Assembly (NCBI GenBank): GCA_029204225.1
Contig: CM055092.1
Location: 38,451,800-38,515,799, forward strand
Origin: Diphasiastrum complanatum
Taxonomy: Eukaryota; Streptophyta; Lycopodiopsida; Lycopodiales; Lycopodiaceae
DNA: 64,000 nt
Direction: 5' to 3'
This document shows positions 22,596-33,661 of this stretch, in pieces (within the stretch, counting starts at the first letter, position 1; each line of letters begins with the position of its first letter). The notes under the pieces were generated by a model, which saw nothing but the letters and a program-made list of their open reading frames with translations, ran no database searches and was not told where the DNA came from. The position numbers and the translations under genes are program-made.

Positions 22596-24185
22596 ATCTT
22601 TCCATTTTTGTCTTCACGGCATTGGCACGTAATAAGGATCTCCTCGCAACTGGCCAGGGCTGGTGACGTAACTCCTAATTGATTTCGGAGTTTTTCAAAA
22701 ACCGTGATTCTCCATGCCGGTTGCTCTCCCAGTGCAGGTATTTTGTCCAATTCTTTGCCGGCCTTGATTTCAGAAGTCTTAAATTTGAGAACCCATTCAC
22801 CACGCGAGGACTCATGTGGATGCTACTTTAAGAAGGTCTGGATCTGGTCCTCGACGCTGATGGGCCTTTTGAATAAATGGCTTGTCCTTGATGAGGATGG
22901 ACCCGCTTGTACTGCCGGTATAGTTGGCGGTTGATCTACTAGATCTGGAGCTCCCCCTGGTCCATGCTCAAATCAACCCCTGTATCCATCTGTACAGCTT
23001 CTTGGTGCGAAGGGGAGAATTGCGACATGATCGGGATGAGGATTTGTGGTCCGGCTTCCAACACTTGAGCGGCTGCTTTTTCATAGGCGTTGATGGTCTC
23101 TTTTGCCTTTGCCAACTCAGTTGAAGCTGCTCCTTTGAACCTATCAAAGCGGCCTTGGAATCCTTGAAGGGCCACTTTGTATGTTTCCACTTCTTGAACA
23201 AATATGCAATCTGCGTCGGCATGACCGGATGATCGGGTATCTGTGTTTGCAGATATGCATCACGCTCAAGGGTGGTCGCATCCAATTCACCTTGAAGTCG
23301 TGTGCGATCTTGTTCGGCCATTTGTAATTGCCCCTTCAGCAGCTGCACCTGTTGCTTGGCATCTTGCACTACCTTATCTACCTGATCTTGTGCGATTGTC
23401 AGGGCATTTTGCAGGGAGCTGATGTAGGTTTCCAAGCGATCAGCCTGTTGCTGGGCCAATTTCTTTTTGCTTTCAGCCTTTTCTTCATGTTGCTTGGCTA
23501 TCTTCACCTCTCAATCCAGCAGGACAATTTTCTAGCTAATCAGAGTGTTTTCAGATCCTAAATCAGAGATCCTCTGCTCCATTTTCTTCTTCTTATCCAT
23601 CATAGACTGGATCACTTGTCCAAGGCCTGAAACTAACCCAAGAGCATCACCAGAATCGACAGTCGTGGAGGTGGCAACAGCAGGAGAATCTGATGGTACT
23701 ATCCTTGGTAGGCGTGGAATAGGTGCCAAGGTCTCTTCTTCTTCAAAAATATTCGTGTCTTCAAACCCTTCAGGCACCGTGGCGTCGAACTGCTTTGGTG
23801 ACTTTACAGCTGTGCCGACCCGAAGTATGGCTGGGCTACCTTGTGTGGGTGGTTGCTGACTGGCATCTTCGACACCAACAATAGCTTCATGGATATGCCC
23901 AAATCCTCTTCCAGGGGATTGGGATTCAAAGGGCGCTGGGCTCTAGGGCATTTCAAAGATTTCGATGGCCCCAAGAAGGTCGGAATCATCGAACATATCC
24001 ATGAAGAACTGTATGTTGGGTGAGATTGCTTCGGTGTGCGGGGGTGAGGCGGCCTGGGCAGCCGTGATGGGAATGGTAGGCCCAATGGTCACAGACTGTC
24101 CTTGTATGGGAGCAGAGGCAAGGGAAGCATCAAAGACGAGGGAAATGGGAAGTTCAGTGCTAACAGCAACAGAGGGAGGAAGCAC
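22596..24185 (-). pseudogene. extra 3' coding block, coiled-coil protein
   Basis: Several overlapping minus-strand frames read as one protein broken by frameshifts. 24185-23943 is Ala/Pro-rich and acidic (FFMDMFDDSDLLGAIEIFEMP). 23777-23532 is acidic then charged (EEEETLAPIPRLPRIVPSD, MMDKKKKMEQRISDLGSE). 23507-22968 is a long coiled coil (KQHEEKAESKKKLAQQQADR, VDKVVQDAKQQVQLLKGQL, LQGELDATTLERDAYLQ), continued at 23190-22939 in another frame (AKAKETINAYEKAAAQVL). Codons for Gln, Lys, Glu and Ala dominate. No known retrotransposon enzyme is present. Confidence 0.5.
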
Positions 24186-24635
24186 AGCTAATGAGGTATG
24201 CCTAGTACGTCGTCGTGACGTGAAAAGCGAGTCAGGAATTACGATCTCGTTGCATGGGCGACGACGACTATGAGAACTTGAGGCCTAGTGAGATGACTCG
24301 GCCGGTCTTCTTTGTAAACTGAAAGCACAAAATCCAAGTGGAAGCCATGGATTCTGTTTTCTAAGTGAGAAGCGGCTAAAAGGGACAATAGAGAGCCAGC
24401 GGCAAACTGCTGCTTGTATTGGACTTCTACATTTGAGCGGCATGTAAAAAGGATCCACTCGCTTCCATGCCGGTGCCCTCAAATATTCCTGGAGTCACCT
24501 ACTATCCTTCAGGACTTTGCTCCGCCATTCTGGCTGCCATTGTAGTGCGGCAACGATCTCGGCCCTGGTGGAGTATTGGCTTTGATCGATGTCTTCTTTG
24601 TTGCCCCTCATATTGGGAGGGTATTTTCTTTCAAA
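24186..24635 (-). other. frameshifted middle of the extra 3' coding block
   Basis: Short frames such as 24482-24285 (APAWKRVDPFYMPLKCRSPIQAA in part) link the Pro-rich upstream ORF with the coiled-coil region. It is probably coding sequence decayed by frameshifts, with nothing recognisable. Confidence 0.35.
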
Positions 24636-25802
24636 TCACTCTGATTCCCTTGTATCAGCCAGTTTACTTCTAGGCTGGGAAGGGGAAGCTGTCTTACGCG
24701 GCTGGGACGGCCTTGCCAGATAATCATCAAGGGCCTTGGTGCCCGTGTATTTCTCTTTTGCTCGCTTGCTTGTCGACGGCTCACCTGCACCTATGTCTGG
24801 CTTGGGCGAGAATCTTCTTGTCTCCGGTTGGTCAGCCAAGAAGTCATCATCGGCTCCAATGTCTGTGTTAGTTTCCAGAAGGTTGAGGATGGAGTGATCT
24901 GGGGAGAGGGGTGCGGGGGTGAACGGTTTAGGAGGAGGCAAAAATAATAAGTTATACGCAGCACCGGAGGAGTGGAGTTGTTGGAGGAACTCGTCCCGTC
25001 GGGATTTGTGGGTGTCAACTGGACCTTTTGATGGGCCCATTATTTGACTAGGAGGTGATGAAAAAAGGGGAGATGGAAGAATTGGGTAAGTTGGAATGAA
25101 TGTTTCAGAGAAATTAAATGCGGAGTAGGAGGAAGGGTTAAAGGTGGGAGGGGGTCGGGAAAAGCTCATGGAAGCAGCATCGGCTCTCTGGCCACCCGAT
25201 CCTGAGCTACCATCTGATCGGTGGGTTTGCCCATCTTGATTCCCTGCTCCATCATTCCCATCATCGTCCCGTGGCTTCGTTACATGAGCACCTGCTTGGG
25301 CCTTGCACACCGTGTCCCATAATTGGTTCACCTTGTCCAAGACTTGTTGTAGGGCCTTCGTTGTTTCTTCAAGCTACTTTTGGGACTCCAAGATGATCTT
25401 CTCTTGTTTCGCCACAATGTTTTCAAAATTCTTTTTATCGACCTCTCGCTCTTGGATCAGCCTTATGTATTTCTCCATCCGGATGGCTGAGGCCTGTGGG
25501 GCCTGGATTTGAATGTCCTCGAGCTTGACTGGAGGAGCATTGACTGTCATTGCACCCAATGATCCGTCTCGTACTTGGTTGATTTGGACCATCTGGTGCT
25601 TCAGTTGCTGCTGGACCTCTTCCAAGGTGGTTTTCTGCCCGGCCATCACGGATCTGTTTTCTACTGTCTCTTTTTCTTTTTCTTTGGCCATCCTTTGATA
25701 TCGTGCAATCTCTTGGTCTTGATGTTGGACCTTGCTCTCTAGAACTTGATGTTGACTCACCAACCAATGCATGTGGTAGCTCGTTTCGGATAGGCCAATC
25801 AT
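24636..25802 (-). pseudogene. extra 3' ORF, N-terminal coiled coil and Pro/Ser-rich region, one stop codon
   Basis: Two frames, 25802-25374 (142 codons) and 25340-24636 (234 codons), are in the same phase and separated by one stop, so this was a single protein of nearly 390 residues. It starts with a coiled coil (MHWLVSQHQVLESKVQHQDQ, AKEKEKETVENRS, LEEVQQQLKHQMVQINQV, EREVDKKNFENIVAKQEKII), then becomes Ser/Pro-rich and disordered (FSRPPPTFNPSSYSAFNF, LFLPPPKPFTPAPLSPD), and ends basic (SKRAKEKYTGTKALDDYLARP). It has no knuckle, protease or pol motif. It lies downstream of the minisatellite, in the same relation that a true gag has to the array at 35.85-36.27 kb. Confidence 0.55.
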
Positions 25803-27864
25803 TGAGCGTTTGGCTGCTTTAGTGAGCTTTTCAGGGTTAGAGAGGGTTGGGTACTGATCTGGGGTGTGGGGTGGTGAGGCTAAACCAAAAAATAGACATG
25901 GTGTTAGAACTGAAGATGGAGGTGGAGGTGGAGGTGGAGGTGTCTAACTTCTTCCTGGCTGCTTCCCCTTTTCTGGTTCGTCATCACTTATCTCCATCAG
26001 GTGCGCAGCATCAAAATATTGAGATGTGTCAATATGTGGATGACCTGGGCCTGGGCTGCTCCCGTGTCTTGGGGACTGGATATCCCCACTCCTCCCCCCC
26101 CCAAAAACAACTTGTGCCAATGGTGATGTTGGTGGCATTGTCATTGTAATCAGTGTGGGTGGGGTGGTGGCCTCATCTGGCTGACTTGGGACTTGAGGTA
26201 TTGTCGTGTCAGAGTGGCTTCGGTTGAGATCTGCTGGGTTGGGCTTCGGTTGAGATCTGATGGAGTGGCTTCGGTTGAGATCTGCTAGGTTGGGCTTCGG
26301 TTGAGATCTGATGGAGTGGCTTCGGTTGAGATGGGAAAGGTTGGGCTCCAGTTGAGATCTAATGTAGTGGCTTTGGTTGAGATGGGAAGTGGCAGTGCAG
26401 AATGGTTTGAAAAGTGTGGGGGAAGGGATGTATGAACGGGTTTGGAAAGGGAGTTATGTGGAAGATGGTTGTGTTGGGTAGAGCGGTGTGGGTGATGAAG
26501 TAAAGGTGGGTGAACTGAGTGAGGTCGAGTGAAGAAGATGGCGAGTGGAATAGGAGGAAGTGGAGGTCTTTGACAATGTTTTTTATGTTATGGATGTGTA
26601 TCTATTAGGGATGAAGCAGGTTGAAGGTGTATGGTTTGTGATTGTGATTGTAGGATGTTCAATAGTGTGACAGGAGCGTGATAAGTGCTCGTGTGACACT
26701 ACCCCTCAGCATGCAAAACTTGAGATATAAGGTATTCTGCCGGCGACGTTTGTGTTGAAGATTTCGGTGATGGCGCTCATAAGGGAGTGATAACGATGGT
26801 GAGATGGTGTGAAGATGATGATGGACGGATTGAATAGTTGAGCGCCAGGATCGGTGTCAAGAGCAAGAAGATTGTCGTAGATCGTCGCCAGAAAATGCTT
26901 TAGCTTCGCACTTCGTTGAGGTGCGAATGGCTTTGGTGAGAGGGCATTTATTGTCGCCGTCATCTGGTTGCAAGGGAGATGGGACATGCTAGTTCGTAAA
27001 ATTCGAATGTATCTCCTCCGGTCGAGATTTAAAATGACTACTCCGGTTGAGATCTCACAGAATTGCTCCGGTCGATATTCGAAATGACTGCTCCGATTGA
27101 GATCTCACAGAACTGCTCTGGTCGAGATTTGAAATGACTGCTCTAGTTGAGATCTCACAGAACTGCTCTGGTCGAGATTCGAAGGAAGGCTTTGGTGGAG
27201 ATCTGAAGGAACTGCTTCGGTCGAGATCTGAAGGAAGGCTCCGGTCGAGATCTGAAAGGCTTCGGTCGAGATCTTAAGGGACTGCTTCGGTCAAGATCTG
27301 AAAGAACTGCTTCGGTTGAGATCTAAAGGACCTGCTTTGGTCAAGATCTGAAGGAACTGCTTCGGTCAAGATCTAACAGAACCGCTTCGGTTGAGATCTG
27401 AAGGAAGGCTCCAGTCGAGATTTGAAGGAACTGCTTCGGTTGAGATCCGAAGGAAGGCTCCGGTTGAGATCTGAAGGGACTGCTTCAGTCGAGATCTGAA
27501 GGAAGGCTCCGGTCAAGATCTGACAAAATCGCTTTGGTCGAGATCTGAAGGAAGGCTCCGATCGAGATCTGACAGAACCGCTTTGGTCGAGATCTGAAGG
27601 AAGGCTCTGGTCGAGATCTGAAGGAACTGCTTCGATCGAGATCTGAAGGAACTGCTTCTGTCGAGATCTGAAGGAACCGCGTTGGTCGAGATCTGAAGGA
27701 AGGCTTTGGTCGAGATCTAAAGGAATCGCTTCGGTCGAGATCTGAGAAAAATATCATGATGCATACATGGATCTGTTTGATGCAAGTGAAGAACTTCAAG
27801 GAAAATAGGACTGTAGCTCAGAGTAGAAATTCTTATAAAAGAGGTGTATCTCAAGGAATGTTGG
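25803..27864 (-). repeat. minisatellite array of GGTCGAGATCTGAAGG-type units, with non-repeat spacer
   Basis: At 27016-27746 a dense tandem array has some 30 imperfect units of about 18-26 bases built on CTTCGGTCGAGATCTGAAGG. A sparser group of the same unit lies at 26217-26386. Between and beside them (25803-26216, 26387-27015) I see GGAGGT repeats at 25916-25940 and a 93-codon minus-strand frame at 26987-26706 that I cannot assign. The array starts right after the point where RT is cut off. Confidence 0.8.
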
Positions 27865-28715
27865 TTACCCTAAGATACCATTGAGATAGATATGGGCTAT
27901 TTGAACAAGGAAATAGCCGTTGAACCCATCCAAGAAGCTAAAAGCTTCAGCTCCTGCCATTTCCTCTAATATTTGGGTTGTTAGGGGCAAGGGAAAATGG
28001 TCTTTCTTCGTAACCGCATTAAGGTCCTTGAGGTCAACACAGATACAAAGCTTGCATTTTTCTTGGCTACAACCACAATGGGTGATACCCAATTAGTATG
28101 TTGGACTTCAAAAATAAAGCCAGCATCTAGTAATTTCTTAATATCTTCGTCGATCCTCTCACGATAGACTGGGTTACTGCGGTAGGGTTTAGCTCTAACG
28201 GGCTTAGCATTGTCTTCTAGAGGAATCTGATGTACTACTATTTCAGGGGGGATTCCTTTCATCTCGGTATAATTCCATGCAAATACATCCCTGTATTTGC
28301 GTAATAAAGTCTCTAGATCAAGCAATCTCTGAAGTTCTTTCTTTATCAGATTTACCACATTAGGATTACAGCGATAGAACTTTGTAACCTTTGGTACTGC
28401 ATCAGGTACTAAAGGTATGGTATGTTCAATGACTGATGTCAGAATACCCTTCAAATCTTGATAAGTCCATGCAAAACAATCTTGATACTTAATAAGTAGC
28501 AAACGAAGTGCTTGATACTGTTCAGGAGTAAGTTGTGACTCCACTTGTACAATCTTTTCCGGTTCTCCTGGTTCGGCAAGATTCATTGGCTGCGTCCAAG
28601 CTGGGCCATCATAAACCTCTTTAGATTTCGGCATGTGTTCTTCAGGTTCACGATGTTCTTTAGGTAACATGATAACCACATCATCCAGTGTATAACATTT
28701 AAAATGCTCTGGCAT
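27865..28715 (-). pseudogene. gypsy reverse transcriptase, N-terminal part only, with internal module duplication
   Basis: The 244-codon frame at 28715-27981 holds two successive versions of the segment that precedes RT: YQDCFAWTYQDLKGI...FYRCNPNVVNLIKKELQRLL and then YRDVFAWNYTEMKGI...PYRSNPVYRERIDEDIKKLL, the second followed by the usual DAGFIFEV and SPIVVVAKKN. A frameshift then moves to 28092-27865 (KLCICVDLKDLNAVTKKDHF, FSFLDGFNGY), where RT stops before the YxDD box. The two copies differ clearly, so they were joined from two related elements rather than recently duplicated. Confidence 0.85.
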
Positions 28716-29556
28716 ATCATGCTAGACTACATTTGCTTGTTCTTTTTCGAAAGGACTTGTCTTGGATCTTCGTTTAGTCTTCTTAGCAGGAGTTGATCGT
28801 GGAGGTGATGACTTTCGGGATGATAAATCTTTCTTCTCAAGTGAAGACTTCCTAGACGATGATGTCTTGCTGGAGATCTGACTTGAAGAATCATTCTTGA
28901 CTTTTCCTTTGCCTTTATCCAATAGAGGTGGCACTTCCTTTAAATCGATCTTTTGAGAGGGATTTTCCCATTTCAGGACCGTATTATAATGTTGCTTTGC
29001 TTATTTCTTCGTCATCGAACCTGTCATCTTGTCTCCCTTCAATATAACTACTTTGGGCGATTTGATTGTCGGTTCATTAGGAACATTACGCATTCCAAAT
29101 GTGGTCAGATCCATATGATGTAGAATCTATTCATCCGTAAGTTCTGCATTGCCATCATAAGTTAAGGCATGGCTCATTGGTATGAGATCATCCTCAATTG
29201 GATCTGGTATAGGTTCCGTTGATATCCAGGCTACATTCAGCACATTTAGTGGAAACGTGATTGGCGTATCCAAAGTTTGATCTAACAAGGAAATCTTGCT
29301 CATTTCTGATTGAATATCTTGTTGACACATATATCCTGTTGTAGAATCGATTGTTGCAAGAGCTTCGTTCCAATTGACAGTATCCGTTTGAGAATCGTAG
29401 TGAACTCCCAATTTTTTCTCTGGTCGATCACAAGTGTGATCCGTTGTTGATGAATCGTCATTCGCTTTTTGAACCACTGGCTTGATAGTCCAAGTCGTAG
29501 GATCAATTTTAACTGCACGTTCACAATTTTCAAAAGTGATTTTGCCGGTACCCCAG
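28716..29556 (-). pseudogene. gypsy protease-RT spacer region
   Basis: Minus-strand frames 29477-29127 (116 codons) and 28934-28722 carry the region between protease and RT, including a Ser/Lys-rich tract (KTSSSRKSSLEKKDLSSRKS). A stop near 29127 and another near 28997 interrupt it. The sequence is not catalytic; it is assigned by position. Confidence 0.6.
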
Positions 29557-30087
29557 TTATGAACTACTTGCGCAACTCATAACCATGGACGTCCTAAGAG
29601 AACTCGGTAGACATTTGGTGCTTCTGGTAAGTCCATCACGACGAATAATAGCAAAAGTAGTAGGCTTAATCTTTGTAAGGCCCCATTTTGTACATAGCTT
29701 TGTAGAAATCAGGTTAACTCCTGAACCGTTGTCTATCACGGCTACTTCTTTAGAAAATTGTCTATGTTGTATCGGTAGAGTGATATTCTTTTGTTCATTT
29801 TCCCAAGCTACTCCAACATGGAGTACATCGTTAGATTCTTCAAATCCAGCACAAAAAAGTGGCTCCTGATGGTCTTCTGGTTCTTCTTGAGCTAACTTTT
29901 GCGCTAAGACTTCTTTTGCTTTTGACACCAACTTTAGGAACTCTTCCAATGAAATATTGATCTTGCTAGACAAAATATTCATGAGTAATTTTGTATGCGG
30001 TGCTTCCATTTCAGTCATCTTGAAGGGTTCTTCGTGATGATGTAATTGATCATTCATATTCGTACGTAAATTTCTTGGAGGCTGCAA
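29557..30087 (-). pseudogene. gypsy aspartic protease region
   Basis: A 176-codon frame contains VAVIDNGSGVNLISTKLC, the protease active-site motif in the DNG form known from the Athila/Tat branch, preceded by ESNDVLHVGVAWENEQ. The flap and tail are short because of a frame break near 29557, where PRNL... RPWL-like sequence continues in another frame. The first part (KMTEMEAPHTKLLMNILS) is the end of gag. Confidence 0.75.
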
Positions 30088-30159
30088 TGGTGAAGACCGA
30101 ACTTTAGTTGTTACTTTAGCAGCTTCAAGTTTCTCTTCTTCTTGCAGATGTTTAATCCA

Positions 30160-31723
30160 CTATCTCATATCCTGATATCTTTGTTTTTCTGCATTAAGAT
30201 TTGGATAGACTTCTGATGTTGTTGGTGTATCGTTCAATGGTATAGAATCAGCAGGTACTGAATCCACTACTTGTTCTTTTTGCTTTTGTGCTCTGGTGAC
30301 CACCATCAAGGGTGCACTTGGTTTATTATGAGCTACCGATCCTTGCTTGATTGTTATCAAATTTACAAGTGTTGTAACTGGTGGTGGCTTCGGTCTTGCT
30401 GGACAGTCTTTATAGCAATGCCCATATCCACAGTCACGACCAATATTCTTTTATTTGGGCATTCTGCAACTCTGTGATTTTCTCCACATGCAAAGCATCC
30501 AAATGGTGCTCTGGCCCAATTTCTCGAGGCTTGTTGTTGAGCGGCAACATAAATGGCATACTGTTTTGAAAATCCACCTTCCTGATCATTACCATAGCTC
30601 CATTGCTCAGCACTTCTGTAAGCATCTGGTTCCATCAAATTGGCAGGAGGAGCGGAGTGCTTTGGTGGGGCAAGCAAGGCTAGACGCTCCGGGTATCCAA
30701 GAGTAGATTGTCGTAGTCTTGTTGCTGGATTGCCTCCATACTGTGGATCTTGATATCCCATCTGGGCATACCATTGCTGAATCATCCGAGGGTTGAAGTT
30801 GCAAAAGGCAGTCTCACGGTCAGGTGAATTACACAGATGGCAAACACTGATTTCCATTCGTTTTTTCAATTGAGGACACTCGTTCACTGTGTGATTTCCT
30901 GTACAAATAGAACACCAGACATTTTCCCTGGTAGGAAACATCTTTGCAAACTTCGCAGGTTCCTTGTTCGCTTCTCCGTGGAAATTTTCCAATGCTTTGA
31001 TCTTCTAATCAAATTGCAACTGCAATTTTTCCATCTGTTTCTGCTGGGTCTTCCCAAGTTTCTCGAACTCATTGAGCATCATTTCTGCAGTAGCATTGGC
31101 ATTCATTGATGCAATAGTGGTGGATGTCGTAGTAGTCTGCCCTGCTGTATAAGGCAACATACTGACATTCGGCTCATCATCTGAATCTTCATCCTCCTCC
31201 CGAATTGCATCGTCCATCCCATTTTGCAAAAGTGCGTACTCATTATGGCGTTTCAGTTCACGTGTGATCCGTTTAGGTAGTCCTGACAAAAATCACATAA
31301 TCATGGTATTTTCATTAATTAGCTCAGGCTCACATTCAAATCTAAGACGTTTCACCCTTTTGATGTAATCTCGAACCATTTCCCGCTTTCCCATTTTAAT
31401 TTTACTTAAAAGTAGGAAAGGGTCTTCCATAAACTTTGTGGTCTAAACTGTGTGACAAGGGCTCGTTTCACAACCTCCCAATCTGTACGCTCAGTTTCAT
31501 CTTGGTTATAGTACCAATCTTGTGCTGCGTCTATTAAGGCCATAGAAAACAGCTTAAGTTTATCTTGAGGATAAATCTCACCATAGACCTCACAGGATTC
31601 AGCATAGATCTGAAGAAATCTAACTGGATCTGTTAATCCATTATATTTTGGTAGATCCAATCGGGGTGCTCTTCTAACAATAATTGGATTGACCTCCTTT
31701 GGAGTAGCTCCAGGGACAGCCAT
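30160..31723 (-). pseudogene. gypsy gag with several zinc knuckles
   Basis: The gag domain is at 31723-31406 (RAPRLDLPKYNGLTDPVRFLQIY, AQDWYYNQDETERTDW). It continues at 31289-31005 with a Gln-rich coiled segment (FEKLGKTQQKQMEKLQLQ), then 30992-30363 with CSICTGNHTVNEC, CHLCNSPDRETAFC and CFACGENHRVAEC, and ends at 30360-30160. Two of these knuckles have the spacing CX2CX3HX4C, one residue shorter than the usual CX2CX4HX4C. Three frame breaks interrupt it. The related gag at 33.7-35.7 kb has the same layout. Confidence 0.85.
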
Positions 31724-32881
31724 CTTACAAATTTAGATCAAATTGATAATGTGATTGGATATAGATTTTTTTAAAACCTATTTCAGATTAGATCTGCCAG
31801 TTCTATTCCACTTTTCAAGAATCTGACTCTATATGATAAAAAATTACCCAAAAATTTGATCAATCAATACTTCTCAAAAATGATAAATCTCTCATAGTCT
31901 AATTCAGAATAAATCAGATTTGATCCAAATTTTGACAGAGACTTGATCTGGAAAATCAAAAAGTAAAAATAGGACTGGCGAAGGTTCTCTGGGCGAAGGT
32001 TGTCTCGGCGAAGGTTCAACAGTGCTAGTTTGGGATAAAAACTCTAAGAGCACTTTTCTGGCAATTTCTTGGGAAATAACCTTTGTTGACTTCTCAGATG
32101 GAAGGTCTAACATAGATAAAATTATGGACAACCGGACGAAGGTTTCTAACACAAGAAAGTGCAGTTTTTGTGATCTGACGAGGGTAAGAATCAAGATTTT
32201 TTGTGATCTGATCAAGATAAATCTTCGTCGAACTCAAAAATAGTATTGTTATATAAATAGAAGGTTCTGAAAACTCGACGAAGGTTCTGGCGAAGGATCA
32301 AGAGTAATACTGGTAATTTTGCAAAAAAGTGACTTTTTTGATAAAAATATGACAATATAACAACTGGTCCTCTGAAAACCTTTCTATTTGCACAATGAAT
32401 TGGGCGAAGGTTCTTTTTCTGTATTTTTTTTAGGGTTTTGATAATTTTTGGTGTTTTTTGGTGGTTTTTCTGATGTTTCTGGAAATCTGCTGGGAATAAT
32501 CTTTGCCCTTCAAACTGAAGGTTTTGTAAACAAAACCAAAGGTGTCTGCAACTCGGCGAAGGTTTCCTAAAAGAGAGTAAAAAGTTCTGGGCTCTGATGA
32601 CGCTTTTTGTCTCTTTTTGACCAAATTTGACAGATTTGATCGATTTTTGTTATTTACTCTGATATCTCATATCCAAATGGATCTTAAGATTGGTGATCTG
32701 AATAGCTTTCCTTGTTTAATAATCAGATTAGATTTCAAACAAGCAAATCCACTCAAAATTTAGCAAAATCAATCCCAAACTAATCATAAAATGCAGTTTT
32801 AATACTATCATGCCACGACAAGATGCCTAATGCAAGCTAACCATCAGCCAAACATGCTGCAAACTGAAAAATTGGCGTAGC
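31724..32881 (-). other. gypsy 5' leader
   Basis: This untranslated stretch lies between primer site and gag. It is AT-rich, with GGCGAAGGTT-type motifs repeated about nine times between 31978 and 32565, always in the same orientation. No gene is visible; it probably holds the packaging region. Confidence 0.55.
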
Positions 32882-32896
32882 TCCCCGACGGTGCCA
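32882..32896 (-). other. gypsy primer-binding site, shortened tRNA-Asp type
   Basis: The plus strand reads TCCCCGACGGTGCCA four bases before the 5' LTR. It resembles the tRNA-Asp 3' end but lacks three bases and has one change compared with the site at 1299-1316. Confidence 0.6.
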
Positions 32897-32900
32897 AAAT

Positions 32901-33661
32901 TGTAGTGGGTTTCTTTCCTTGCCTAACCTGAATCCAAGATCTAGTCAATCTAGCATCAAAGAGACGGAGTTAGTTGTCACGCGTAGGTTCGTTCCCATGA
33001 GAGCGATAGTATAGTTCAGATTTCAACATGAATGGAGGATCTAACACTAACATCCATTAACACTAAGCATTAACACTACATCCATTAACCCTACTTTCAT
33101 TAACCCTAAATCCACAACAATGATAGAAACTTACTCTTCTCTCTCTCCCTTTCTCTCTCACAAAAAGCATAAGAAATAGCAATCCCAATAATGATCAAAT
33201 CCAACAATTAGCAAAATCCAAAGAAAGAATGAGAAATGGAGAAAAAGAGAGGAAGAGCAAGGACATTCATCAATCCATTTCTAAAGAGAACCAATCTGCT
33301 TTATTGAAATGAGGAAATGAACATGAGGAACAACTCGAGTTGGTCCTTTTTTATAGTAGAGAGGAGGACCCTGGCCTTTGAATCATATTGGTCCAGTCTT
33401 GTCTCTCTTTTTATTTAAATTTAAAAAAGTGTGCGAACCATCAAAATTGGAGAGAAACCCAAATTTATTCACTAACTTGACATTTAGGCCCTGCGACATT
33501 AAAAGTCGCACAAAAAGGCCTAAAGTCCTTTTATTAACTTTTAACTAATCAATCAAATAACTATGTGATCATTGGGTTGGACTTACACACGCAGGGTGCC
33601 AAATCCCTCTCACTTATTAACTAGGGTTAGGGTTGCCTTGGGATCCGCAAACCCTCCAACA
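32901..33661 (-). repeat. gypsy composite 5' LTR
   Basis: It is 761 bases with ends TGTTGG...CTACA on the minus strand. It adjoins the primer site on its left and differs from the 3' LTR mainly by an extra CTACTTTCATTAACC-like stretch near 33090 and small indels. Confidence 0.9.

Larger units (their letters stand above)
21311..33661 (-). mobile_element. 12.35-kb Ty3/gypsy composite element with both LTRs and extra 3' reading frames
   Basis: Two direct LTRs (21311-22053 and 32901-33661) bound it. On the minus strand the order is 5' LTR, primer site, gag, protease, start of RT, minisatellite array, an extra coding block of about 4 kb, purine tract and 3' LTR. RT is cut before its YxDD box, and RNase H and integrase are missing, so it is non-autonomous. 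The bases flanking the LTRs (ATCAT on the left, AGGAG on the right) do not match, so there is no target duplication; the ends may come from two insertions joined by recombination. The left end lies in a CACTA fragment and the right end abuts a gypsy gag. Confidence 0.85.

Noticed and set aside
27485-27799. 104-codon frame with FRSRPKPS repeats
   Set aside because: It is the translation of the minisatellite array.
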